Assembly (NCBI GenBank): GCA_934316925.1
Contig: CAKREC010000032.1
Coordinates: 1-22,725 of the forward strand
Length of the DNA: 22,725 nt
Direction of reading: 5' to 3'
Source of the DNA: an uncultured Eubacterium sp.
Lineage (GTDB): Bacteria; Bacillota; Clostridia; Lachnospirales; Lachnospiraceae
Within the stretch, counting starts at the first letter, position 1, and the number at the start of each line of letters is the position of its first letter. The notes beneath the pieces are model-generated. The model saw only the letters and a program-made list of their open reading frames with translations, was not told the DNA's origin and made no database searches. The translations under genes were made by a program, and so were the position numbers. Below are positions 7,857 through 16,237 of this stretch, in pieces.

Positions 7857-8537
7857 ATGAAATTAAAATATAAAAAGTTAGTAATTATTATAACGGTTGC
7901 AACATTAGCTCTTAGTTTTTTGATCCTTACCTTGATTCCTACGGGAGGTTCCAATCCAGACAGCGCGCAGGATGCTAAATTATTGGAAAATGAGAATCAA
8001 CAGATTAACCAGCTGATCACAGATTATTTCAATGCGAAAAAAACAGTAAATGTAGAAGCAATGGCCGATCTGGTCAGCGATTCCAGTCAGATTGACAAAA
8101 CCAAATTTACATCTATGGCAGAGTATGTAGAAGATTATCAGAATATCAATTGTTATGTGATTGAAAATGAAGATAAGGATGCATACCGCGTCTATGTTAA
8201 ATATGACATGAAATTAAAGAATATTAATACGCTGGCACCATGCCTTGGCGCGTTTTATGTTACGGCAACTTCAGATGGAAAATACGTTATATATCTGAGC
8301 GCATTGGATGAAGTCCAGGAGTCATTTATTGAAGCAGCAGATAAAAATAAGGCGATCGTTGAACTGAAGAATGAAGTTTCCAAAAAGTTGCAGGAAGCGA
8401 TCAACCAGGATGAAAGCTTTAAACAGCTGTATCAACGTATGGACAGTCAGATTAAATCAGCAAGTACATCAAATGCGGCTAATCAGGCCAACACCAACAC
8501 CACGGCGGTTCCTGTATCACCGGCGGCTGCACAGTAA
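7857..8537 (+). CDS. Membrane-anchored extracytoplasmic protein, possibly NTF2-like
   Basis: I do not recognise a specific family. The 226 residues begin with a basic stretch (MKLKYKK) and one hydrophobic segment at about 8-27 that serves as membrane anchor or uncleaved signal. There is no lipobox Cys after it. Residues about 45-155 show helix-then-strand alternation (INQLITDYFNAKKTVNVEAMADLV, then YRVYVKYDMKL and GAFYVTATSDGKYVIYLSA), which resembles NTF2/SnoaL-type or similar ligand-binding folds; this is an inference from pattern only. A helical region (156-200) and a low-complexity tail rich in Ala, Ser, Thr and Asn (202-226) end the protein. GGAAG at 7845-7849 supports the start. It is transcribed alone, from its own promoter to a hairpin at 8560-8585. 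Confidence 0.7.
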   Translation: MKLKYKKLVIIITVATLALSFLILTLIPTGGSNPDSAQDAKLLENENQQINQLITDYFNAKKTVNVEAMADLVSDSSQIDKTKFTSMAEYVEDYQNINCYVIENEDKDAYRVYVKYDMKLKNINTLAPCLGAFYVTATSDGKYVIYLSALDEVQESFIEAADKNKAIVELKNEVSKKLQEAINQDESFKQLYQRMDSQIKSASTSNAANQANTNTTAVPVSPAAAQ

Positions 8538-8559
8538 GATCATTGACAGTATCGTATGA

Positions 8560-8585
8560 AAAGAGGTGCGTTATCGCGCCTCTTT
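8560..8585 (+). terminator. Intrinsic terminator before rluF
   Basis: AAAGAGGTGCG (8560-8570) pairs with CGCGCCTCTTT (8575-8585) over 11 bp with one G-U pair and a 4-nt loop. The downstream T tract is only the last three bases of the stem, so termination may be partial and rluF could receive some read-through. I see no strong separate promoter for rluF. Confidence 0.65.
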
Positions 8586-8615
8586 ACTGCTATATAGATT
8601 AAAGGATGGAAGAAG

Positions 8616-9335
8616 ATGGAAGAAAACAGCGTTCGTATCAATAAGTTTATCAGCCAATGCGGTTATTGTTCCCGCCGAGAGGCAGATCGTTATATTGAAG
8701 AAGGAAAGGTCATGATTAACGGCAAGACTGCCAGCAAAGGAGCCAGAGTATTGCCGAATGACATTGTGAAGGTCAATGGGAAATTGCTGGCGGAAAAACC
8801 GAAGGAAATTGTGATCGCATTTCATAAGCCGACAGGAATCGTGTGTACGACAAGCAAAAAAGAGCCGGACAATATCATTGATTATATACATTTTTCGGAA
8901 AGAATTTATCCGGTAGGAAGACTGGACAAAGATTCTTCTGGTCTTATTCTTTTAACCAATAATGGACAGTTGATGGATGATATTTTACGTGCGAGAAATT
9001 ATCACGAGAAGGAATATATTGTTACGGTAGATCATGCGATGCCAAAAGCGATCTATGATAGTCTGGAGCAGGGAGTTCCTATTTTAGGCACGATGACCAG
9101 GCCTTGTAAAGTGACAGAACGAAATGGGAAACAATTTCATATTACGATTACACAGGGATTAAACCGGCAGATACGAAGAATGTGTGAGTATTTTGGATAT
9201 CGAGTTCGGAAATTGAAAAGAATAAGAATTATGAATATCCAATTATCTGATCTTCCTGAAGGAAAATGGAGATACCTGACGGATCAGGAGATGCACGAAT
9301 TGAAAAAACAAATATCAGATGGGGGCAGAAAATGA
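8616..9335 (+). CDS. rluF: 23S rRNA pseudouridine synthase, RluF type
   Basis: This 239-residue enzyme isomerises uridine to pseudouridine in rRNA. An S4 RNA-binding domain occupies about 6-60 (RINKFISQCGYCSRREADRYI, VMINGK). The RsuA/RluB/E/F-family catalytic motif GRLDKDSSGL follows at 101-110, with Asp104 as the nucleophile. The stretch LNRQIRRMCEYFGYRV and RIRIMNI favours the RluF subgroup (which acts around U2604 of E. coli 23S rRNA) over RluB, whose equivalent region differs. The target in this organism is inferred. Its TGA overlaps the ligA ATG (ATGA, 4 bp), so the two are translationally coupled. The start at 8616 is preceded by GGAAGAAG. Confidence 0.9.
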   Translation: MEENSVRINKFISQCGYCSRREADRYIEEGKVMINGKTASKGARVLPNDIVKVNGKLLAEKPKEIVIAFHKPTGIVCTTSKKEPDNIIDYIHFSERIYPVGRLDKDSSGLILLTNNGQLMDDILRARNYHEKEYIVTVDHAMPKAIYDSLEQGVPILGTMTRPCKVTERNGKQFHITITQGLNRQIRRMCEYFGYRVRKLKRIRIMNIQLSDLPEGKWRYLTDQEMHELKKQISDGGRK

Positions 9336-11293
9336 GCCAGCAGAATATGAAACATGTAGAACGGATGAAAGTCTTGATCGACGAATTGAATCACGCTGCC
9401 AAGGTGTATTATCAGGGGCAGGATGAAATTATGTCCAATTACGAATACGATAAAAAATACGATGAACTTCTGGAACTTGAAAAAATAACAGGAATTACGA
9501 TGTCTGCAAGTCCGACAATCCATGTTGGGTATGAAACGCTTAGTGAACTACCGAAAGAACAACATATTTCGCCCATGTTATCATTAGAAAAGACAAAAGA
9601 AGTACCAGAACTTGTAAGCTGGCTGGGTGAACATGAAGGCATGCTATCATTAAAACTGGATGGCTTGAGCATTATACTGACATATGAGGGGGGGCAACTG
9701 ACCAAAGCGCTCACGCGAGGCAATGGTGAGATTGGTGAAGTGATCACCAATAATGCTAGAACTTTTATTAATATTCCGCATCGCATTTCATATGAAGATA
9801 CGTTGGTAGTACGTGGAGAAGCTTTGATTTTGTATTCTGATTTTTATGAGTTGAATCATACCTCAAAAGAGATTCATGAAACTTATAAAAACCCAAGAAA
9901 TTTGTGCAGTGGTTCAGTAAGACAGTTAAATAATGAAATCACAGCAAAGAGAAGGGTTCGTTTTTACGCTTATAATATCATTTCTGCACCTGAACAAAAT
10001 GATTTTACGAAAAAGGAACAGGGAATCCGATGGTTAAAAAGTCTCGGATTTGATGTGGCACCATATCATATGGTAAATGCCGATACGTTAGCCGATGCGG
10101 TTTCTGTATTTTCGGAAGAAGTTACACATTCTGACATCCCAAGTGACGGGCTTGTGCTCACGTACAATGATGTTGCATATAGCCGTTCATTGGGAAGAAC
10201 AGCGAAATATCCGAAAGATTCCATGGCATTTAAATGGCAAGATGAATTGGCAGAAACCGTATTAAGAGAAGTTGAATGGAGCGCATCGCGGACAGGATTG
10301 ATCAATCCGGTTGCCATTTTTGACCCGGTAGAACTGGAAGGCACAACCGTAAGTCGTGCAAGCGTTCACAACCTGAGTATTTTAAGACAGCTGGAACTGG
10401 GCATAGGGGATCACTTGATGGTGTATAAAGCCAATATGATCATTCCCCAGATATATGAAAATCTGACGAAAAGTGGCAATTGTCCGGTGCCTGAGCACTG
10501 TCCGGTCTGCGGCGAAAAGACAGAAGAAATCACAGAAAATGGCTCTACGGTTTTGCAATGTCCGAATCGTTTATGCTATGCGAAAAAGATAAAGTCATTT
10601 TCGCATTTTGTCAGCCGTGATGCGATGAATATCGATGGATTAAGTGAAGCAACATTAGAAAAGTTGGTGAATATGGGAGCTTTGCATCATGTCACAGACT
10701 TGTTTGAACTGGAAAAATATCGGGATGATTTTATTGAACTGGATGGCTTTGGAGAAAAGTCATTTGATAATCTGATTCATTCCATCGAAGAGGCAAAACA
10801 TGTTAATATAGCAAATTTTATATATAGTCTTGGAATTAAAGGAATTGGACTCAGCACAGCCAAACTGATCACCGGAAAGTTCAATATGGATGTCAAAGAA
10901 TATTTGAATATCACAAAAGAAGAACTTATGACGGTAGACGGTGTTGGAGAAGTTCTCGCAGAATCTTTTACTGAATATTTTGCCCAGTCTGTCAATCAGG
11001 AGCAGATAACAAAACTTTGCAATATATTGGATATACAATATCCTCAAAAATCAGAAGATCTCCCATTGGAAGGAAAAGTATTTGTAATTACCGGATCATT
11101 GACGACTTTTTCGAATCGGAGCGAGTGTAAAGAACAGATTGAAAATGCGGGCGGAAAAGTCACAGGAACGGTAAGCAAAAATACAGATTATCTGGTCAAT
11201 AATGACATAGAAAGTACTTCTTCTAAAAATAAAAAGGCAAAAGAACTTGGCGTACCGATCATAACAGAGCAGGAGCTGCTTGCTATGTTATAA
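9332..11293 (+). CDS. ligA: NAD-dependent DNA ligase, divergent LigA
   Basis: LigA seals nicks in DNA using NAD+. The 653 residues keep the full order: domain Ia (about 1-65), adenylation domain with KLDG at 108-111 (Lys108 is the adenylated residue), OB fold, a C4 zinc finger (CPVC...CPNRLC, bases about 10499-10590), helix-hairpin-helix repeats, and a C-terminal BRCT domain (about 575-653, EGKVFVITGSL onward). Domain Ia has unusual residues: aligning YYQGQDEIMSNYEYD with E. coli gives Tyr27 for His23 and Asn36 for Asp32, while Tyr26, Tyr39 and Asp40 are kept. The subtype with MSNYEYD and SGSVRQLN is, from memory, common in Lachnospiraceae. The start at 9332 is chosen for its GGGGG ribosome binding site and 4-bp overlap with rluF; an in-frame start at 9266 would run far into rluF. 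The end overlaps the convergent flippase gene by 6 bp. Confidence 0.93.
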   Translation: MSQQNMKHVERMKVLIDELNHAAKVYYQGQDEIMSNYEYDKKYDELLELEKITGITMSASPTIHVGYETLSELPKEQHISPMLSLEKTKEVPELVSWLGEHEGMLSLKLDGLSIILTYEGGQLTKALTRGNGEIGEVITNNARTFINIPHRISYEDTLVVRGEALILYSDFYELNHTSKEIHETYKNPRNLCSGSVRQLNNEITAKRRVRFYAYNIISAPEQNDFTKKEQGIRWLKSLGFDVAPYHMVNADTLADAVSVFSEEVTHSDIPSDGLVLTYNDVAYSRSLGRTAKYPKDSMAFKWQDELAETVLREVEWSASRTGLINPVAIFDPVELEGTTVSRASVHNLSILRQLELGIGDHLMVYKANMIIPQIYENLTKSGNCPVPEHCPVCGEKTEEITENGSTVLQCPNRLCYAKKIKSFSHFVSRDAMNIDGLSEATLEKLVNMGALHHVTDLFELEKYRDDFIELDGFGEKSFDNLIHSIEEAKHVNIANFIYSLGIKGIGLSTAKLITGKFNMDVKEYLNITKEELMTVDGVGEVLAESFTEYFAQSVNQEQITKLCNILDIQYPQKSEDLPLEGKVFVITGSLTTFSNRSECKEQIENAGGKVTGTVSKNTDYLVNNDIESTSSKNKKAKELGVPIITEQELLAML

Positions 11294-12751
11294 TTTTTCA
11301 ATTAGTTTAAACTTAATAAGATAGATCGCGGACAGGACGGTAGCAGGGAGGATTGCAAGCAATTCCATGTACCATGAATCGGTGTGGAAAGTTAATCTTT
11401 GCATTGTCCATTTGGAGATATAAAAGACACTAAACATATAAATATATGGCCATATCAGATAATTCATCATAGGAAAAGAAAGAAACTTTTTGCTTGTAAG
11501 ATAATGCAGTTGAAGCAGACATAGCAGAAACTGACTGACAAATAAACCGATCATATAGCCATGAAAACCACAAATAGGGACTAAAATAACAAGACAGACA
11601 ATACGCAGGGCAAGACATATTGTCTGATTCCACAACGTGATCATTGTCTTTCCAAGGCCATTGATGATACTGGTCAGCGTTGTGGTAACATATAAAAAAG
11701 GACATAAACCAGAAAGCAGTGTCAGGAGACTTCCGGCATTTTTACTATGAAACAGAGACTGACCAAGGGGCTTTCCGAAATAAAAAAAGATACAGCAAGT
11801 GAAAATACCAAGTAAAAGAGAATAGCGCAAGGAAAGATCACAGGATCTTTTGAGCAGGTTGTTGTTTCCGGTATTAGAAGCTTTTGAAATGCTAGGCAAA
11901 AGCAAAACCGAGAGTGAGTTTGTAATGGTACCCGGAAACAATAAAAATGGAAGTACAACTCCTGAAAAAATTCCAAATAAACTAAGGGCGTTTTCTTCAT
12001 TCATTCCATATCGCATGAGCATGAGTGGGATCAACACGGATTCGGCACTGTTAAGAACGGCAATGCAAAGCCGATTGGTTGTCAGTGGCACCGACAGGGA
12101 AAGAAGCGGTTTCCAGTTTGTTTTCGCTTTCAGAATCTGTAGGATAGAATGTTCTTTGTTCAGATGATACACGCAAAAGAAATTGGCAGCAATTTCGCCG
12201 GCCACAAGACCACTCAAGGCCATTTCCACATTTAATTTCCTGGTAAAATAACAAAAAAGAAAAACAAAGCTGACACGGATCAGCTGCTCGATGATCTGGC
12301 TGGCTGCCGGGTATTTGGCGTTGCTCCGGCCATAGAAGAAACCATTGATGATAGAAGTTACACCACAAAAAGGAAATAGAACAACCAGAATTTTTAATAA
12401 CCGTTCCATTTGCTCAATGTGGAGAATATGAGTAGCAATCCATGGAGAGAAAACATAAACTAAAACAGACAGTCCCAAAGAGCAACAGAGGGAAAAAAGA
12501 ATTGCTGTTTTAACATTTTCTTTTTGCTCCTTTGGGTTTCCGTAAGCAACTTGCTGGGAAAGAGCTGTCTGTATTCCCATGGCATATATTGTAAAGCAGA
12601 CAGAATAGATTGGGAATACCATTTGATAGATTCCTAATTTTTCTTCCCCCAGCCAGTCATTAAGAAAAATACGATAAAAAAATCCAATGCAGCGGGTTAC
12701 AAGACCGGCGATCGTTAAGATAAGAGTCCCTTTTAGTAATTTGCTTTTCAT
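11288..12751 (-). CDS. SpoVB-like MOP-superfamily flippase
   Basis: This 487-residue membrane protein has about 12-14 hydrophobic segments and resembles the SpoVB/MurJ branch of the multidrug/oligosaccharidyl-lipid/polysaccharide (MOP) exporters, which flip lipid-linked sugars or lipid II across the membrane. The N-terminus, KLLKGTLILTIAGLVTRCIG then GEEKLGIYQMV, is typical of SpoVB-like proteins, with a conserved Arg in the first membrane helix. Whether it serves peptidoglycan, spore cortex or another polysaccharide cannot be told from sequence. I start it at the ATG at 12751, with AAGAGG 13 bases upstream; a TTG in frame at 12784 has no ribosome binding site. Its last codons TTA TAA are read from the same 6 bp as the end of ligA. 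It is divergent from the acidic gene. Confidence 0.88.
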   Translation of the reverse strand: MKSKLLKGTLILTIAGLVTRCIGFFYRIFLNDWLGEEKLGIYQMVFPIYSVCFTIYAMGIQTALSQQVAYGNPKEQKENVKTAILFSLCCSLGLSVLVYVFSPWIATHILHIEQMERLLKILVVLFPFCGVTSIINGFFYGRSNAKYPAASQIIEQLIRVSFVFLFCYFTRKLNVEMALSGLVAGEIAANFFCVYHLNKEHSILQILKAKTNWKPLLSLSVPLTTNRLCIAVLNSAESVLIPLMLMRYGMNEENALSLFGIFSGVVLPFLLFPGTITNSLSVLLLPSISKASNTGNNNLLKRSCDLSLRYSLLLGIFTCCIFFYFGKPLGQSLFHSKNAGSLLTLLSGLCPFLYVTTTLTSIINGLGKTMITLWNQTICLALRIVCLVILVPICGFHGYMIGLFVSQFLLCLLQLHYLTSKKFLSFPMMNYLIWPYIYMFSVFYISKWTMQRLTFHTDSWYMELLAILPATVLSAIYLIKFKLIEKL

Positions 12752-12811
12752 GGATGATAGGTTTCCTCTTATTGGTTTTAACAATATATATGATAAAAAA
12801 AATAAAACATG

Positions 12812-12840
12812 TTGTCTTTATGCAAATTTTATAGTAATAT
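12812..12840 (+). promoter_or_regulatory. Probable promoter for the acidic protein gene
   Basis: TTGTCT (12812-12817) and TAATAT (12835-12840) are 17 bp apart in a very AT-rich divergent region. The flippase promoter on the other strand must lie in the same region, but no candidate stands out. The ribosome binding site AAGGAGA (12864-12870) precedes the ATG at 12880. Confidence 0.5.
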
Positions 12841-12879
12841 TAAATATGTATTTTTCTGCAAAGAAGGAGATTGAATATC

Positions 12880-14055
12880 ATGTTTGGAAAGAAAACTTCA
12901 AAAAATGAAAGTTTAAATAATGATAAAGAGAAGATCAAAGGAAAACGAAAAAAACATAACAAGGAGAAAGAACAGGAATCTGCTATATTGTCGGAACTGA
13001 TTATTCCGCCTCTTAATACAGAGGTTCCTGAATGGACGATTCCAACGGACGATCCCGAACCAGCACCTGTTGAGGAAGAGGCAGAGCCGGAAAATAAAGA
13101 ATTGGAACCGGACACAGCCTCCGATTCGCTTGCTTTTAAAGAAGACACGGATATGGCAGACGATCAACCGGATGATCTCATTACGGTTGCGGATGAAGAA
13201 CTGCCGGAGACACAGCCATCGGATGATATGGTAAATCTGGAAGAGATTGTGCCATTGGATGGTTATCCCGAAGAGTTGACAGACGAAGATACGGCAACTG
13301 CCGAGTTGATGGCAAGCCATGAACCAGAGCAGGAAGAGCAGGAAGAACAGGACGAACTTGACATTTCTTTAGCCGATGCACTTGAGCATTTTGTTCAAAA
13401 AAGTGAAGATGAAGACCGCAAGTTAAACGATCTGTTGAATCGCCTGGATATGACAGAAAATATTAAACGCATGAATGCTACAGCCAGAGAAGATATGGCG
13501 GATGTGATCGAGCGTGATGACTCGGAAGATGAGATTCTGACCACCCAGCCACAAGATGTATCAGCGGATGAATGGATGCTGGATTCAGTGGAAGAAGAGA
13601 CACCAGTGGAGACAAACGATGTACTGGAATTTTCTTCGGATGAAAGCGATTCGATCCTTGAGATGCCACAGGATGATAAGGAAGATGCTTCTTCTTTATC
13701 GACAGCAGAATTGCCCAAATATGAAAAATTAGACATTCCAATGGAGCCGATATCACAGCCACTGGTAGAGGACGAAGAGGTGCTTATCAGCGAATATGAT
13801 GAAGTTCCTACCATTTCCAATATTGAAAAGCGTTGGCATGAAGAGGAAAACGTCGAAGCAGATGAAGAAAAAAAGGAGCCAAAAACTTTTGACCAGGTTG
13901 ATCTTGCTTCAACGGATGAAGAGCAGTCGGATGGTGGCTTTGCTTTTTCGTTAGACGATGTGAAGCAGGCAACAACCGGAACTGTGCATACCCAGGAAAT
14001 TATAAAAAATACAGAAGATGGACAGCGGGCGTATCACAAGATTACCATTCGCTAG
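12880..14055 (+). CDS. Highly acidic, probably disordered protein of unknown function
   Basis: I do not recognise this protein. It has 391 residues, no signal peptide and no membrane segment. The first 30 residues are strongly basic, with 12 Lys or Arg. From 51 to 350 there are 105 Asp or Glu against 18 Lys or Arg, with many Pro, Ser and Thr, so most of it is probably unstructured. A more balanced, helix-prone segment lies at about 160-210 (ALEHFVQKSEDEDRKLNDLL, NRLDMTENIKRMNATAREDM). The last 40 residues lose the acidity and end in a short ordered-looking stretch (TVHTQEIIKNTEDGQRAYHK). This could be an adaptor with a basic nucleic-acid- or membrane-binding head and conserved tail, but that is speculation. 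The start at 12880 follows AAGAAGGAGA with good spacing. It is monocistronic, with a strong terminator. Confidence 0.75.
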   Translation: MFGKKTSKNESLNNDKEKIKGKRKKHNKEKEQESAILSELIIPPLNTEVPEWTIPTDDPEPAPVEEEAEPENKELEPDTASDSLAFKEDTDMADDQPDDLITVADEELPETQPSDDMVNLEEIVPLDGYPEELTDEDTATAELMASHEPEQEEQEEQDELDISLADALEHFVQKSEDEDRKLNDLLNRLDMTENIKRMNATAREDMADVIERDDSEDEILTTQPQDVSADEWMLDSVEEETPVETNDVLEFSSDESDSILEMPQDDKEDASSLSTAELPKYEKLDIPMEPISQPLVEDEEVLISEYDEVPTISNIEKRWHEEENVEADEEKKEPKTFDQVDLASTDEEQSDGGFAFSLDDVKQATTGTVHTQEIIKNTEDGQRAYHKITIR

Positions 14056-14088
14056 TGCATGATTTTTCGACATAAATTTATGGAAAGG

Positions 14089-14148
14089 CCAGTGTCTATC
14101 TGACAGATCATTGATCGTCTGTCAGGTAGACGCTGGTTTTATTTTATT
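14089..14148 (+). terminator. Long-stem intrinsic terminator
   Basis: A 19-bp stem, from CCAGTGTCTATC (14089-14107 overall) with its partner at 14118-14136, contains two G-U pairs and is followed by TTTTATTTTATTT. It ends the acidic protein transcript and separates it from the cysteine desulfurase gene. Confidence 0.93.
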
Positions 14149-14164
14149 TGTGTTGGAAAATATT

Positions 14165-14193
14165 TTGTCATTTATTGGCAGAAAACATAGAAT
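14165..14193 (+). promoter_or_regulatory. SigA-type promoter for the cysteine desulfurase
   Basis: TTGTCA (14165-14170) and TAGAAT (14188-14193) are 17 bp apart. The ribosome binding site AAGGAG (14225-14230) lies 7 bases before the ATG. I see no IscR-type or other operator. Confidence 0.65.
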
Positions 14194-14237
14194 ATAAGTG
14201 AGTGAATATATTTAGATACACATGAAGGAGCGTTTTT

Positions 14238-15422
14238 ATGAAGAATGAAATATATCTTGATAATGCGGCAACAACAAAGATAAAACCTGAGGTATATGAG
14301 ATCATGCTTCCTTATTTAAAAGACTCTTTTGGCAATCCATCAAGTATATATGATCTGGGCGTTGAGGCAAAGGAGGCCATCGAACAAGCTCGAAAAAAAA
14401 TTGCAGGAACCTTATCTGTGTCTCCGAAAACCATATTTTTTACTTCGGGAGGGACGGAAAGTAATAACTGGGCGATCATTGGGACTGCTGAACAGAAAGC
14501 GGAAATAGGAAAGCATATTATTACAACCAGGATTGAACATCATGCTGTTCTTAATGCTTGTCATTTTCTGGAAAATAAAGGATATGAAGTGACATATCTG
14601 GATGTCGATGAATATGGATTCGTTTCACTGGAAAATTTATATCAAAAGATACGAAAAGATACCATCTTGGTTTCAGTCATGGCTGCCAACAATGAAATAG
14701 GAACGGTTCAGCCATGGGAGAAAATAGCCAATATCGTTTCCAAAACCAATGCGGCATTTCATGTTGATGCGACGCAGGCATACGGTCAGATCCCGATGTC
14801 TTTGGCGGATGTTCCCGTGGATCTTATGACTGCGAGCGGACATAAATTCCATGGCCCCAAAGGGGTTGGCTTTTTATATATCAAAGACTATAAAAATATG
14901 AGAAGCTTTCATTATGGGGGCCAGCAGGAGAACGGTATACGCGCCGGTACAGAAAATGTTGCAAGTATTGTTGGTATGGGAGAAGCTGCTGTTTTGGCAC
15001 AGCCCAAAAGAGAGCGCTTTAACCGGGAAGTACGTTTAAGAAACTACATGATCCAAAGAATTTTAAAAGAAGTGCCATATTCCCGTTTGAATGGACCGAT
15101 GAATCAGCGACTGCCGGGAAATGTTAATATAAGCTTTATGCATACCCAGGGCAACATGTTAGTGCTGTTGCTGGATATGGATCATATTTGTTGTTCGAGT
15201 GGATCGGCATGCAATTCACAAAGTACAAAGCAGTCCCATGTTTTAAGTGCGATCGGATTGGATGAAGATCTGGCCAGAGGCGCAATTCGTTTTACGCTGG
15301 ACGATAGTATAACAAAGGAACAAATTGATTATACGATCGAAAAATTGAAAGCTGCGGTAGAGCAGCTTCGCAAAAACAGCAAAGAATATCAGTCCTTTCA
15401 ACAATGGAATCACAAAAGATAA
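14238..15422 (+). CDS. Cysteine desulfurase (NifS/IscS class V aminotransferase)
   Basis: This PLP enzyme converts cysteine to alanine and passes the sulfur as a persulfide to Fe-S cluster or tRNA thiolation pathways. The 394 residues begin with the typical IYLDNAATTKIKPEV. His101 stacks on PLP (RIEHHAV), the Schiff-base Lys203 lies in ASGHKFHGPKG, RAGTENV is at 235-241, and the persulfide Cys325 lies in SSGSACNSQSTKQSHVL. The SSGSAC loop resembles group I enzymes (IscS/NifS) rather than SufS. No iscU, nifU or thiI partner follows, so the sulfur acceptor is unknown and I give no symbol. Its last 13 bp overlap the convergent PHP gene, with no terminator between. Confidence 0.95.
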   Translation: MKNEIYLDNAATTKIKPEVYEIMLPYLKDSFGNPSSIYDLGVEAKEAIEQARKKIAGTLSVSPKTIFFTSGGTESNNWAIIGTAEQKAEIGKHIITTRIEHHAVLNACHFLENKGYEVTYLDVDEYGFVSLENLYQKIRKDTILVSVMAANNEIGTVQPWEKIANIVSKTNAAFHVDATQAYGQIPMSLADVPVDLMTASGHKFHGPKGVGFLYIKDYKNMRSFHYGGQQENGIRAGTENVASIVGMGEAAVLAQPKRERFNREVRLRNYMIQRILKEVPYSRLNGPMNQRLPGNVNISFMHTQGNMLVLLLDMDHICCSSGSACNSQSTKQSHVLSAIGLDEDLARGAIRFTLDDSITKEQIDYTIEKLKAAVEQLRKNSKEYQSFQQWNHKR

Positions 15423-16237
15423 TGCCAGTTTGGTTTGTGCTTTTCATAGGTAACATACTCCCGGAAACCATTGATCTGTAAAATTTTATTTAGAAGGTCA
15501 AAGCGATATGCCAAAAATTCCGGACTGTGGGCATCGGAACCGATTGTGATCAAAGAGCCATGAAGATCCTGATACCATTGTAAGATTTGCGTGTGGGGAT
15601 TCGGCATGCCGGTTGATTTTATTCCGGAAGTGTTGATCTCCAGCGCAATCTCTTTTTGGATTAAAAGTTCTAGTATTGCACATATAACATCTTTGAAGTT
15701 AGCAGGCTGATATTGATAGTGCTCAGGGGCATAGCGGACGATATAATCCAGATGTCCCAGCGCATCAAAATTGTGGTATGCCGTTATATTGTCCAACATC
15801 TGTTCAAAATACTTTAAAATGAGATCGTGCGGTGAGCCTCCCTGCCAGAATTCCGGGTAATAGGGATCTTTTTTGTCAATCAAATGAACAGAGCCAATAA
15901 AATAGTCAAATTGATCATAAGTATGGATCTCATCCATTTTTGCATGAACCAATGCTGTATTTTGTAATCCTAATTCAATTCCTGTGTACAACTGAAATTG
16001 CTCTGTATTTACCTCTTTTTGCAGAGATTTTATACAGGATAGATAGTCCGGGATCGAAAAGACGAAAGGTGTGTCTGCTTCTGGATATTGATCTTTCGGA
16101 AAATCGTAGTCATAGTGGTCGGTGATAACAATTCCATGTAGCCCTGACTTTTTTGCCTCGTTGATCTGCGAAATGAGCTGGGTGGAACTGTCTGTTGAAA
16201 AATCAGAATGCAGATGCGTGTCGTATTGAATTGCCAT
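15410..16237 (-). CDS. PHP-domain phosphatase, histidinol-phosphatase (HisJ/HisK) type
   Basis: The 275-residue protein is a single PHP domain with a full set of metal-binding motifs: THLHSDFS near the N-terminus, VITDHYD, GIELGL, GSVHL, LGHLDY and GSDAHSP near the C-terminus. This pattern and length fit the HisK-type histidinol-phosphate phosphatases of Firmicutes (such as B. subtilis HisJ), which supply the step before HisD. Other PHP phosphatases look similar, so the substrate is inferred. The start at 16237 is set by a one-base overlap with the rqcH stop (TAATG) and by AAGGAAG upstream. Coupling to rqcH is unexpected for a histidine enzyme. The 3' end overlaps the cysteine desulfurase gene by 13 bp. 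Confidence 0.87.
   Translation of the reverse strand: MAIQYDTHLHSDFSTDSSTQLISQINEAKKSGLHGIVITDHYDYDFPKDQYPEADTPFVFSIPDYLSCIKSLQKEVNTEQFQLYTGIELGLQNTALVHAKMDEIHTYDQFDYFIGSVHLIDKKDPYYPEFWQGGSPHDLILKYFEQMLDNITAYHNFDALGHLDYIVRYAPEHYQYQPANFKDVICAILELLIQKEIALEINTSGIKSTGMPNPHTQILQWYQDLHGSLITIGSDAHSPEFLAYRFDLLNKILQINGFREYVTYEKHKPNWHYLL

Noticed and set aside
9266..9331. Longer N-terminus for ligA from 9266
   Set aside because: It would lie inside rluF in another frame; the ATG at 9332 has a good ribosome binding site and normal ATGA coupling.
13181..13820. Minus-strand frames rich in Ser, Pro and His opposite the acidic protein gene
   Set aside because: Their composition is what the complement of Glu/Asp codons (GAA, GAG, GAT) gives; no ribosome binding site or promoter is seen.
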